DNA of 7,800 bases from an uncultured Hyphomicrobiales bacterium (GTDB lineage Bacteria; Pseudomonadota; Alphaproteobacteria; Rhizobiales; Beijerinckiaceae), in assembly GCA_903916165.1 (NCBI GenBank), contig CAIWVR010000450.1:1-7800 (forward strand), given 5' to 3'. The notes beneath the pieces are model-generated. The model did no database searches. It was not told the origin of the DNA and was given only the letters and a program-made list of their open reading frames with translations. Made by a program: the position numbers and the translations under genes. Shown here one piece after another: positions 1 through 6,894 of the stretch. Numbering within the stretch: the stretch's first letter is position 1; each line of letters begins with the position of its first letter.

Positions 1-1095
1 AGCTTCACCGGTGAAGACTGCCTTGAATTCCAGCTGCACGGCAGCCGTGCCGTGGTCGCGCGGATGTTTTCCGCGCTGCAAGGGGAAATCGGCGCACGCA
101 TAGCCCAGCCTGGTGAATTCATCCGCCGGGCCTTTGAAAATGGCAAGCTGCCGCTGACATCGGTGGAAGGTATTGCCGACCTGATCGTCGCAAAAACCGA
201 TCTCCAGAGGCGTCAGGCCCTGGTGCAGGCCAGCGGGGGGCTCGCAGCTCGTGCAGCATTATGGCGTGATCTACTGCTGGATGCCCTGGCGCTTTTGACG
301 GCCGAGATCGATTTCGTGGATGAGGGCGAGGCACCGACGCTTGTTCTGCAGGACGTTCGCGCCATTGTCGCTCGGTTGGCCGACGAACTTCGCCAGGCAC
401 TGGTTGATGCTGATCGGGGCGAACGCGTCAAGGAGGGCTTTAATGTTGTCCTGTGCGGGCCGCCGAATGTCGGTAAATCGACGCTGATGAATGCGCTGGC
501 ACGACGGGACGTGGCGATCGTGACCGAACATGCCGGCACCACAAGAGATATTATCCAGATCGAACTGGATTTGGGCGGTTTGTCGGTGGTTCTTTCAGAC
601 ACTGCCGGTCTTCGTGACACCGCTGATGCAGTCGAAGCGATCGGGATTGCACGCTCGCAGGAGGCAATGGCTCGGGCAGATCTTCTTCTTTGGTTATGCG
701 ATGGTTCCCAGTCCCACACGACGGCCCCTGATGATGAGCGTGTGCTGATTGTCGCCAGCAAGATGGATCAATCTCAAGCTCTGCCCGCATGGGCAGATCT
801 TGCGGTTTCGGCTCATACGGGGCTTGGGATGCAGGAGTTGATGGCGAAGATTCAGGCTGTGGGCACCGCGGCCATTGCGGGAGAAGTGCCGATCGTGACA
901 AATGCGCGCCAGCGGGGCTGTGTGGAGACGGCATCTCGACTCGCCGAGAGACTCATGGCAGAGGACCATCTCGGGCTTGAATTTGTCGCGGAGGACTTGC
1001 TCCTCTGCACCCAGACACTCGAGGAGCTTATGGGCCGGATCGGGATAGAGGATATTCTCGGGTCGGTTTTCAGCCGGTTCTGCATGGGCAAATAG
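1..1095 (+). CDS. mnmE: MnmE, tRNA uridine-5-carboxymethylaminomethyl GTPase (5' partial)
   Basis: MnmE works with MnmG to modify the wobble uridine (U34) of certain tRNAs in the cytoplasm; its GTPase cycle drives the reaction. The reading frame is open from base 1, so the start lies upstream. The window holds 364 residues, and by comparison with the roughly 450-residue family about 80 N-terminal residues are missing. Residues 1-15 carry the conserved FTGED...EFQLHG stretch of the N-terminal, folate-binding domain. The G domain sits inside the helical domain: P-loop GPPNVGKST (nt 457-483), with the Asn expected to help bind potassium; switch I TTRD (538-549); DTAG (598-609); and a G4 motif reading SKMD rather than NKxD (757-768). 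The protein ends FCMGK, the family's CxGK tail with the catalytic Cys (nt 1081-1083). It is the first gene visible in the plus-strand cluster. Identification is very secure from the motifs and the neighbouring mnmG. Confidence 0.97.
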   Translation, partial: SFTGEDCLEFQLHGSRAVVARMFSALQGEIGARIAQPGEFIRRAFENGKLPLTSVEGIADLIVAKTDLQRRQALVQASGGLAARAALWRDLLLDALALLTAEIDFVDEGEAPTLVLQDVRAIVARLADELRQALVDADRGERVKEGFNVVLCGPPNVGKSTLMNALARRDVAIVTEHAGTTRDIIQIELDLGGLSVVLSDTAGLRDTADAVEAIGIARSQEAMARADLLLWLCDGSQSHTTAPDDERVLIVASKMDQSQALPAWADLAVSAHTGLGMQELMAKIQAVGTAAIAGEVPIVTNARQRGCVETASRLAERLMAEDHLGLEFVAEDLLLCTQTLEELMGRIGIEDILGSVFSRFCMGK

Positions 1096-1096
1096 G

Positions 1097-1114
1097 CTGT
1101 TTCACGTGAAACAG
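1097..1114. other. parS centromere site 1 (mnmE-mnmG gap)
   Basis: The sequence CTGTTTCACGTGAAACAG is a perfect 18-bp palindrome. Its inner 16 bp (1098-1113) equal the canonical bacterial parS site TGTTTCACGTGAAACA. It begins 2 nt after the mnmE stop codon and ends 32 nt before the mnmG start. ParB, encoded at 4471-5349, is expected to bind here, load as a CTP-dependent clamp and spread into adjacent DNA. An identical copy lies at 3337-3354. The match to parS is read directly; binding by this ParB is inferred from family knowledge and from parAB being adjacent. Confidence 0.95.
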
Positions 1115-1146
1115 TTCGATTCGGATTCGATCCAATCAGGTGTGAG

Positions 1147-3018
1147 ATGAACAGAGCGTTTGACGTGATCGTCATCGGCGGTGGACACGCTGGCTGTGAA
1201 GCGGCTGCCGCCAGCGCGCGGATGGGCGCGCGCACGGCGCTCATCACGCAGAAGATCGAAACCATCGGCGTGATGTCCTGCAATCCTGCGATTGGTGGAC
1301 TGGGCAAAGGCCATTTGGTCCGTGAGATCGATGCTCTGGACGGCTTGATGGGCCGGGTTGCTGACCAGGCCGGTATTCAATTCCGTATGCTCAACCGCTC
1401 CAAGGGCGCCGCAGTTCGTGGACCGCGCGCGCAAGCCGACCGGGAATTATACCGGCTGGCCATGCAGCAGGCGCTCCAAACGTGTCCCAATCTCTCCATT
1501 GTCGAAGATGAAGTCACCGAATTGACGATTTGTGAGGGCCGCATATCCGGGTTGAAGACCGGTCGCGCCGAATTTTTATGCGGCGCAGTGATTCTGACAA
1601 CCGGCACATTTTTGCGTGGCATGATCCACATCGGCGACGAACGCGTTCCCGCCGGGCGTTTCGGAGATCTGCCCAGCAACCGGCTCAGTGAAAGCCTGCT
1701 CGCGGCAGGTTTTCGCCTGGGGCGGTTGAAGACGGGAACGCCCGCGCGACTCGACGGACGGACGATTGATTGGACGGGTCTTGAGAGACAGTCAGGTGAT
1801 TCGGAACCGGAACCATTTTCATATTTGACCCGTCAGATCACAACACCGCAGATTGATTGTTTCATCACCCGAACCACGCCTGAAGGCCATGCGATCATCC
1901 GTGACAATCTCCATCGGGCCGCCATCCATTCTGGTGCCATTACGGGTCGCGGGCCGCGGTATTGCCCCTCCATCGAGGATAAGGTCGTCCGTTTTTCGGA
2001 TCGGGACAGTCACCAGGTGTTCCTCGAACCGGAGGGATTGACCGATCCAACGGTTTATCCCAACGGCATTTCGTCATCTTTGCCGGCCGATGTCCAGGCT
2101 GCTTTCATCCAAACGATGCCAGGGCTTGAGAAGGTCCGTATTCTCCGGACGGGCTATGCGATTGAATATGATTTCATCGACCCTCGTGAATTATGGTCCA
2201 GCCTGGAGACGAAGCGGATTTCCGGCCTGTTTCTGGCCGGGCAAATCAATGGCAGCACCGGATATGAGGAGGCGGGTGCGCAGGGGCTTGTTGCGGGTCT
2301 GAATGCAGCGCGTCTGGCCTCCGGGCAGTCGCCGCTCAAATTCTGCCGGGAGACGTCCTATATTGGCGTGATGATCGATGATCTGGTGACACGCGGCGTC
2401 ACAGAACCTTACCGCATGTTCACCTCGCGCGCGGAATATCGGTTGAGCCTGCGTGCTGACAATGCCGATCAGCGCCTGACGCCTTTCGGCCTGGAAGCGG
2501 GCTGCGTTGGCACCGAGAGAGCAAGTGCCTTTGCCGCCAAACAACATCGGCTGACTGCGGGCCGCCGCCTCCTTCAAAATTTGATGGCCTCCCCCCAGGA
2601 AGCCGCGCTGGCGGGTATTTCCATCAATCGCGATGGGATTCGCCGAAGCGCTTATACGCTCCTGTCCTACCCCGACACGAGCCTGGATGGACTGGCGCGG
2701 GCGTGGCCTTGTCTCATGGAGATTGATTCGGAAGCGGCTCGACAGTTGGAAATTGAAGCAAAATACGCGGTCTATCTGGATCGTCAAAAGTTGGAGATAT
2801 CCAGGGCGCGTCACGATGAATCTGTTCAGATTCCCCAAGATTTTGAGTATGGCGATGTGCAGGGTCTGTCAAATGAGGTGCGCCTCCGTCTCAGTGACGT
2901 CAGGCCGGAAAGTCTGGGCCAGGCATCGCGCGTCGAGGGTGTGACGCCCGTGGCCATCACATTGCTCGCCGTGCATTTGCACAAACATCAGCGCCTGCTC
3001 GCGGCCGCCAAGCGATGA
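1147..3018 (+). CDS. mnmG: MnmG, FAD-dependent tRNA U34 modification enzyme
   Basis: MnmG (GidA) forms a complex with MnmE and uses FAD, NADH and a methylene-tetrahydrofolate-derived carbon to install the (carboxymethyl)aminomethyl group on wobble uridine of tRNA. The 623 residues match the usual length of about 620-630. The FAD-binding Rossmann motif GGGHAGCEA is at residues 11-19. [20 protein letters not shown] begins at Cys45. TGTFLRG and [11 protein letters not shown] follow, then [11 protein letters not shown] with Cys273 (these two Cys correspond to conserved family cysteines), and the GSTGYEEA signature at 369-376. The C-terminal helical domain, which contacts MnmE and tRNA, contains YAVYLDRQ at 540-547. 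The ATG at 1147 gives the normal N-terminus and has a modest AGGTG 4 nt upstream. It lies 51 nt after mnmE, and its stop overlaps the rsmG start as ATGA. No damage is seen. Confidence 0.98.
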   Translation: MNRAFDVIVIGGGHAGCEAAAASARMGARTALITQKIETIGVMSCNPAIGGLGKGHLVREIDALDGLMGRVADQAGIQFRMLNRSKGAAVRGPRAQADRELYRLAMQQALQTCPNLSIVEDEVTELTICEGRISGLKTGRAEFLCGAVILTTGTFLRGMIHIGDERVPAGRFGDLPSNRLSESLLAAGFRLGRLKTGTPARLDGRTIDWTGLERQSGDSEPEPFSYLTRQITTPQIDCFITRTTPEGHAIIRDNLHRAAIHSGAITGRGPRYCPSIEDKVVRFSDRDSHQVFLEPEGLTDPTVYPNGISSSLPADVQAAFIQTMPGLEKVRILRTGYAIEYDFIDPRELWSSLETKRISGLFLAGQINGSTGYEEAGAQGLVAGLNAARLASGQSPLKFCRETSYIGVMIDDLVTRGVTEPYRMFTSRAEYRLSLRADNADQRLTPFGLEAGCVGTERASAFAAKQHRLTAGRRLLQNLMASPQEAALAGISINRDGIRRSAYTLLSYPDTSLDGLARAWPCLMEIDSEAARQLEIEAKYAVYLDRQKLEISRARHDESVQIPQDFEYGDVQGLSNEVRLRLSDVRPESLGQASRVEGVTPVAITLLAVHLHKHQRLLAAAKR

Positions 3019-3659
3019 GTGCCGCCTGGCAGTCTGGATTGGAGCAGGCTCTTTCTGCGGATCAAATCGCGAGGCTCCGGGTTTTTGAAGCTGCCGTTCG
3101 ACGGTGGTCGACGATCAAGAACCTCGTGTCGCATCAGGCTCTGGACGAACTTTGGCAGCGACATATTCTCGATTCCGTTCAGGTTCAACGTGCTGTCCCT
3201 GAAGCGTCCATCTGGGCTGACCTCGGATCTGGCGGCGGCTTCCCGGGGATTGTGACCGCGATCTTGCTCGCCGATCGCCCCCAGGCCATCGTCCATCTGA
3301 TTGAATCAGACAATCGCAAATGCGCCTTTCTGCGATCTGTTTCACGTGAAACAGGAGCCCGGACGATGGTCCACCACGGACGCATTGAAACCATTGTCGC
3401 CTCACTGGATCAGATTCAGGCTGTGAGTGCGCGCGCATTAGCGCCGCTGGACCAACTTGTCTCCTGGGCGACCCCCTTGCTGTTGCGTGGTGCCATTGGC
3501 GTGTTTCCGAAGGGGAGAACTGTCTCTGACGAATTGACCCGACTCCCTCGGGAGGATAGGTTGACCATAGAGCTGCGCCCCAGCCTCACTCAGTCAGACG
3601 GTGCCCTTGTCATCGTGCGCTGCAATCCCCCTTTGGAGCAAATCAGTGAAAAACTCTGA
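3015..3659 (+). CDS. rsmG: RsmG, 16S rRNA (guanine-527-N7)-methyltransferase
   Basis: RsmG (GidB) transfers a methyl group from S-adenosylmethionine to N7 of G527 in 16S rRNA; loss of the family enzyme is known to give low-level streptomycin resistance. The 214 residues match the family. The fold's SAM-binding loop [10 protein letters not shown] is at residues 69-78, preceded by the family segment KNLVS...[12 protein letters not shown]. It is followed by [18 protein letters not shown], then [19 protein letters not shown] and the FPKGR motif. The ATG at 3015 overlaps the mnmG stop (ATGA) without a strong Shine-Dalgarno, which suggests translational coupling. Unusually, codons for residues 108-114 are built on a perfect parS palindrome (3337-3354), so this part of the gene also serves as a centromere site. 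Its 3' end overlaps parA by 14 nt. The mnmG-rsmG-parA order supports the assignment. Confidence 0.97.
   Translation: MSAAWQSGLEQALSADQIARLRVFEAAVRRWSTIKNLVSHQALDELWQRHILDSVQVQRAVPEASIWADLGSGGGFPGIVTAILLADRPQAIVHLIESDNRKCAFLRSVSRETGARTMVHHGRIETIVASLDQIQAVSARALAPLDQLVSWATPLLLRGAIGVFPKGRTVSDELTRLPREDRLTIELRPSLTQSDGALVIVRCNPPLEQISEKL
3337..3354. other. parS centromere site 2 (inside rsmG)
   Basis: This is a second exact copy of CTGTTTCACGTGAAACAG, with the 16-bp parS core at 3338-3353. It lies wholly inside rsmG, where the frame reads it as VSRET (residues 109-113) with single bases in the flanking Ser and Gly codons. It is about 290 bp upstream of the parA start and 2240 bp from site 1. Under a uniform-base estimate one perfect 18-bp palindrome would be expected about 0.03 times in a window this size, so two identical copies next to parAB are not chance. 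ParB binding is inferred. Confidence 0.95.
3635..3638 (+). promoter_or_regulatory. Ribosome binding site that decides the parA start
   Basis: GGAG sits 7 nt upstream of GTG at 3646. The alternative ATG at 3661 has no purine-rich site in front of it, and an upstream in-frame ATG at 3601 would add 15 residues with no resemblance to ParA. The site lies inside the end of rsmG. Confidence 0.7.
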
Positions 3660-4452
3660 AATGCGGATCTTGGTGCTCGCCAACCAAAAGGGCGGCGTTG
3701 GCAAGACCACGACGACGATCAATCTCGGCACGGCCTTGGCTGCCATTGGTGAAAAAGTCCTGATTATCGATCTGGATCCACAGGGCAATGCGTCTACGGG
3801 TCTCGGCATTGACCGGAAAAGCCGGACCACATCAACTTATGATGTGATGACCGGGGAACAGAGCCTGTCTTCCGTCATCCAGGCGACAGCCGTCCCCCGG
3901 CTCTGGCTCGCCCCGTCAACCCTCGATTTGCTGGGGGTCGAGCTGGAGATTTCCGGCGACAAGGACCGAGCGTTCAAGATGCGCACCGCGTTGCGCGAAT
4001 TGGCGGCAAATCAAGGTGTCGAGCCCTTCACCTATGTTTTGCTGGACTGCCCGCCATCACTCAATCTGTTGACGATCAACGCGCTTTCCGCTGCTGATTC
4101 TGTCCTTGTTCCGCTTCAATGCGAGTTTTTTGCGCTCGAAGGATTGTCGCAACTCCTGTCAACCGTGGATCAGGTCCGGACATCTCTCAATCCCGATCTG
4201 ACGATCCATGGCGTCGTGCTGACAATGTTTGATCCGCGCAATAATCTTGCAACGCAGGTTGTGGCGGATGTTCGCCAATTTATGGGGGACAAGGTTTACG
4301 ACACCGTCATTCCGCGCAATGTCCGCGTGTCGGAAGCGCCATCCCACGGCAAACCAGTCCTTCTTTACGATCTCAAATGCACCGGAAGCCAAGCTTATCT
4401 GAAGCTTGCGTCTGAAGTCATCCAGCGCGAACGCCGCCTGCGCGCCGCCTAA
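3646..4452 (+). CDS. parA: ParA, chromosome-partitioning ATPase (Soj/ParA family)
   Basis: ParA is a deviant-Walker ATPase that binds DNA non-specifically as an ATP dimer and is released by ParB, producing directional movement of the ParB-parS origin complex. With the GTG start at 3646 the product is 268 residues, in line with chromosomal ParA proteins (about 250-270), and begins [17 protein letters not shown]. The deviant Walker A motif KGGVGKTT is at residues 15-22, with the signature Lys15 and the P-loop Lys20. DLDPQGNAS (Walker A') follows at 42-50, and LLDCPPSLNLLTINAL is the Walker B region. There is no N-terminal helix-turn-helix, as expected for the chromosomal rather than the plasmid P1 type. 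It overlaps rsmG by 14 nt and is followed 18 nt later by parB, so the two are almost certainly co-transcribed. An ATG at 3661 is a possible alternative start, shortening the protein by five residues. Confidence 0.97.
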   Translation: MKNSEMRILVLANQKGGVGKTTTTINLGTALAAIGEKVLIIDLDPQGNASTGLGIDRKSRTTSTYDVMTGEQSLSSVIQATAVPRLWLAPSTLDLLGVELEISGDKDRAFKMRTALRELAANQGVEPFTYVLLDCPPSLNLLTINALSAADSVLVPLQCEFFALEGLSQLLSTVDQVRTSLNPDLTIHGVVLTMFDPRNNLATQVVADVRQFMGDKVYDTVIPRNVRVSEAPSHGKPVLLYDLKCTGSQAYLKLASEVIQRERRLRAA

Positions 4453-4470
4453 TCCAAAAGGGCCAATGCC

Positions 4471-5349
4471 ATGGCAGAAGAAAATCGTCCCCGTCTCGGT
4501 CGTGGTCTGGCGGCGCTGATAGGTGATTCGGCTCCGGAACACGCTGCACGAATGATGGCTGCCGGTCAGCGTCGAATTCCGATTGAGTTCATCCGACCCA
4601 ATCCAAAAAACCCGCGCCGGTCATTCGATGACGGGCAATTGGCCGAGCTGGCCGATTCAATCCGGGAAAAGGGCGTCCTCCAGCCGATCATCGTGCGGGC
4701 CAATCCACGTACCGCTGACGCCTATGAGATTATTGCGGGGGAACGTCGCTGGCGAGCTGCGCAGAAAGCAGGGATCCACGATGTTCCGGTTGTGGTCGTC
4801 GTCGCCGATGACAAACAAGCCCTTGAAATCGCGATTATCGAGAATGTGCAGCGAAGCGATCTCAATGCGATCGAGGAGGGTCTCGGTTACGAGCAGCTGG
4901 CCTCAGACTACAGCTATTCGCACTCGGATCTCGCACGCATTATCGGCAAGAGCCGGAGCCATATTGCCAATACGCTGCGATTGCTGAAATTGCCCGCGCC
5001 TCTTCATGAGATGGTGCGGTCTGGACAGCTTTCAGCAGGTCACGCACGCGCGTTGCTGGCAGTTGACGACCCCGAGTCGGTTGCGAAACGAATCCTCGCC
5101 GAGGGTCTCACTGTTCGCGATGTCGAAAGCCTTTCCGCAGACCGCCAGCAAAAAGCATCCAACAAAAAGCCACTCGAGGTTAAATCTGTGGCGCTCAAGG
5201 ATGCCGACACGCGCGCGCTTGAAAAAGTCCTGACCGATGTTTTGGGCATGCTGGTCGAGGTTAATCATGCGGGCGAAAAGGGTGCCGTCATCATCCGCTA
5301 CTCGTCGCTCGAGCAACTTGATGCGCTCTGCCATCGCCTGAAATCCTAA
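4471..5349 (+). CDS. parB: ParB, parS-binding CTPase clamp for chromosome segregation
   Basis: ParB (Spo0J family) binds parS, hydrolyses CTP and slides on DNA as a clamp; its N-terminal tail stimulates ParA ATPase. The 292 residues fit the family. The basic tail RPRLGRGLAALIG (6-18) is the expected ParA-activating peptide. The CTP-binding ParB/Srx domain follows, with the C-motif box GERRWRA (90-96) and the P-motif box ENVQRSDLNAIEEG (124-137). A helix-turn-helix spans about residues 151-172 (HSDLARIIGKSRSHIANTLRLL) and reads parS. The C-terminal 45 or so residues, ending LDALCHRLKS, form the dimerisation domain. The ATG at 4471 has AAGGG 8 nt upstream. The matching parS sites are at 1097-1114 and 3337-3354. 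Its stop overlaps the convergent holA stop by 4 bp, leaving no room for a terminator between the genes. Confidence 0.98.
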   Translation: MAEENRPRLGRGLAALIGDSAPEHAARMMAAGQRRIPIEFIRPNPKNPRRSFDDGQLAELADSIREKGVLQPIIVRANPRTADAYEIIAGERRWRAAQKAGIHDVPVVVVVADDKQALEIAIIENVQRSDLNAIEEGLGYEQLASDYSYSHSDLARIIGKSRSHIANTLRLLKLPAPLHEMVRSGQLSAGHARALLAVDDPESVAKRILAEGLTVRDVESLSADRQQKASNKKPLEVKSVALKDADTRALEKVLTDVLGMLVEVNHAGEKGAVIIRYSSLEQLDALCHRLKS

Positions 5350-6380
5350 CGCTCACCGCGCCGCGCCGCTGAGGCGACGGACCAGAAGGCACGAGTGGCG
5401 AGCGTGTCGGCCAGTCTGGCATTGTGCCGACAGTCCTGGAGTGCGCGTCCGAGAATCTCTATGGCCCGCGCCAGACTGTCTGGGGTCCAGAGGCTGAACT
5501 GACGCGCAAGGACCTCCTTGCGCGTGAAGTTGAACGCACGCCGGAAGGCTTTTTCGAGCGCCACATCTTGCGAAACGCCGCGCGCGGCGTCGAGCTTGGC
5601 GCGATGAAGCATGACGGCATGGCGGCTTGCCATTCCCAGCAGCATGCCCGGGTCAGTCGCCGCGATCAAGGCCTGCTGAACAGCCTCATCGACGAGATCG
5701 AGCCGTCCGGAGAAGGCCGCATTCATGGCAGCATCGAGGCTCAGCGCCGAAGCATCAGCAATAATGGCGCCAATATCAGCTTCATTGATACGATCATCGC
5801 CATATTTGTAGAGAAGAAGCTTGTCGAGTTCGGCGCGTGTGGTGAGCCGATCCGCACCCAGCGAGTGCGAGAGCAGATCAGCGGTCTCCCGATCAATCGC
5901 CAGTCCGCAAGCCCTGGCCTCTTTTTCGATGATCTGGCGTAAGTGTTCTGGCGTGTCATGTACGCATTCGACGGCTGCCGCATGCCGGTTGCGCTCAAAA
6001 ACCTTCCGCAGGCCAGTGTCTTTCTTCAGAGCCCCTGCTTCGACGACAACGACCGCATCCTGTGGCTTGATCTCCATCACGGCTTCGAAGGCCGGAACGA
6101 GGTTGCGGGCTCCAGCCTTGATCCAGATGGCACGACGGCCACCGAACAGGCCGATTGTATTGACCTCATCGGCGAGCCGCCCGCTGTCGCCGGCAAGCTC
6201 ATCGCCCTCGATGCGGACCATTTGAAACGCGTCATCCATGCTTTCGATGGAAGCCTTGACCATCAAGCGCGCGCGTTCGCTGACCAGTCCGGTGTCGGTC
6301 CCGTAAAAGAGATAGAAAGCTACATGCCCGGGAGGCTTTGCCAGATAGGCCTCAGCCTCCCAATGGCGGATCGCAACCAT
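5346..6380 (-). CDS. holA: HolA, DNA polymerase III delta subunit
   Basis: The delta subunit belongs to the clamp-loader complex and opens the beta sliding clamp so that it can be placed on primed DNA. The 344 residues match the usual length of about 340. The N-terminal part contains HVAFYLFYGTDTGLVSERA (19-37), a degenerate AAA+ P-loop region without a Walker A lysine, as expected because delta is not an ATPase. LFGGRRAIWIKAG follows, and then the helical C-terminal collar domain with LSLDAAMNAAFSGR and a conserved end LADTLATRAFW. I chose the ATG at 6380 because AGGA lies 6 nt upstream, it begins 1 nt after the lptE stop, and it gives the normal N-terminus. A further upstream in-frame ATG at 6530 would add 50 residues that are only shadow translation of lptE. 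The leuS-lptE-holA order is also found in other proteobacteria. holA converges on parB with a 4-bp overlap. Confidence 0.94.
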   Translation of the reverse strand: MVAIRHWEAEAYLAKPPGHVAFYLFYGTDTGLVSERARLMVKASIESMDDAFQMVRIEGDELAGDSGRLADEVNTIGLFGGRRAIWIKAGARNLVPAFEAVMEIKPQDAVVVVEAGALKKDTGLRKVFERNRHAAAVECVHDTPEHLRQIIEKEARACGLAIDRETADLLSHSLGADRLTTRAELDKLLLYKYGDDRINEADIGAIIADASALSLDAAMNAAFSGRLDLVDEAVQQALIAATDPGMLLGMASRHAVMLHRAKLDAARGVSQDVALEKAFRRAFNFTRKEVLARQFSLWTPDSLARAIEILGRALQDCRHNARLADTLATRAFWSVASAARRGER

Positions 6381-6381
6381 G

Positions 6382-6894
6382 TCAGTTCCTGGCCAGAGCC
6401 ACGGCCAGGCGGGTCTTGATCTGGTCCGCGAGCGCTTTCGCATCCCGAATCTCGGCATCGCGCGCTGCACGTATATTGGCAAAACGCTGGCTGGTGCGGT
6501 CGTAGGAGGCAAAGGTAAAGGCCACACCACTTGTGACAGGTGCCCCCCCGCTGTAGGGCAGCAGCTTGTAGTCAGCGTCGATCACGATCGAGCCAGCGGT
6601 CGCGCGCTGCGTGACTGTATCGACGAGAGAGGCCTGGATACGTTCCCGCAGGACAATCTGAAGACGGTATTTTGGTGCCACTTCAGATCCCGTCCCGTTG
6701 AGCAGGAAATGAAGCTCGTTGGCCAGATAATGTCCCGCGCGTTCCGGAATCGGATCAATGGCAATGGCTTGCAGATCATTTTGCAAGGCGGCACCATCAG
6801 GTCCGCCGTACATGGGTTTCAAACAACCTGACAGGACCAGGCTTGCCGTCACCGCAAGAGCGGCGCGCAGCGATCGGGCTCTAGACAACGACAT
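6382..6894 (-). CDS. lptE: LptE, LPS-assembly outer-membrane lipoprotein
   Basis: LptE (RlpB) plugs the LptD barrel and helps deliver lipopolysaccharide to the outer leaflet of the outer membrane. The 170-residue product begins with a lipoprotein signal peptide: an Arg-rich start (Arg5, Arg7, Arg10), a hydrophobic stretch at about residues 11-21, and the lipobox LSGC with the lipidated cysteine at 24. The mature N-terminus CLKPMYGG resembles the C...PLYG start common in alphaproteobacterial LptE. The rest has the small alpha/beta character of the family, including LQIVLRERI and a C-terminal helix ending DQIKTRLAVALARN. The ATG has a good AGAGGA site 6 nt upstream and overlaps the leuS end by 14 nt; holA begins 1 nt after the stop. 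LptE diverges strongly in sequence, so the call rests on the lipobox, the size and its position between leuS and holA. Confidence 0.9.
   Translation of the reverse strand: MSLSRARSLRAALAVTASLVLSGCLKPMYGGPDGAALQNDLQAIAIDPIPERAGHYLANELHFLLNGTGSEVAPKYRLQIVLRERIQASLVDTVTQRATAGSIVIDADYKLLPYSGGAPVTSGVAFTFASYDRTSQRFANIRAARDAEIRDAKALADQIKTRLAVALARN

Noticed and set aside
3..16. 14-bp perfect palindrome CTTCACCGGTGAAG in the mnmE fragment
   Set aside because: It encodes the conserved FTGE segment of MnmE, and a 14-bp palindrome is expected about 0.5 times by chance in 7.8 kb. It does not match parS.
551..559. TTATCCAGA, one mismatch from a DnaA box
   Set aside because: It is a single isolated site inside mnmE coding for ordinary G-domain residues, with no AT-rich region or cluster of boxes, so it is not evidence of an origin.
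780..797. Hairpin with a 7-bp stem and 4-nt loop (TCTGCCC-GCAT-GGGCAGA)
   Set aside because: It lies in the middle of mnmE coding sequence with no following T-run, so it is not a terminator, and nothing else supports a role.
3560..3588. TTGACC as a possible -35 element for a parA promoter within rsmG
   Set aside because: No acceptable -10 element follows at 16-18 nt, so there is no basis to call a promoter.
5357..5376. Short GC-rich inverted repeat just downstream of parB as a terminator
   Set aside because: The stem is only about 4 bp, there is no T-run, and it lies in the holA coding sequence.
5424..6419. Long plus-strand open frames opposite holA
   Set aside because: They are antisense shadows of a well-supported gene in GC-rich DNA, have no recognisable motifs, and lack convincing start signals.
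6381..6530. N-terminal 50-residue extension of HolA from an upstream ATG at 6530
   Set aside because: The extension lies entirely over lptE in another frame, has a composition unlike HolA, and the ATG at 6380 has a good ribosome binding site and the normal N-terminus.
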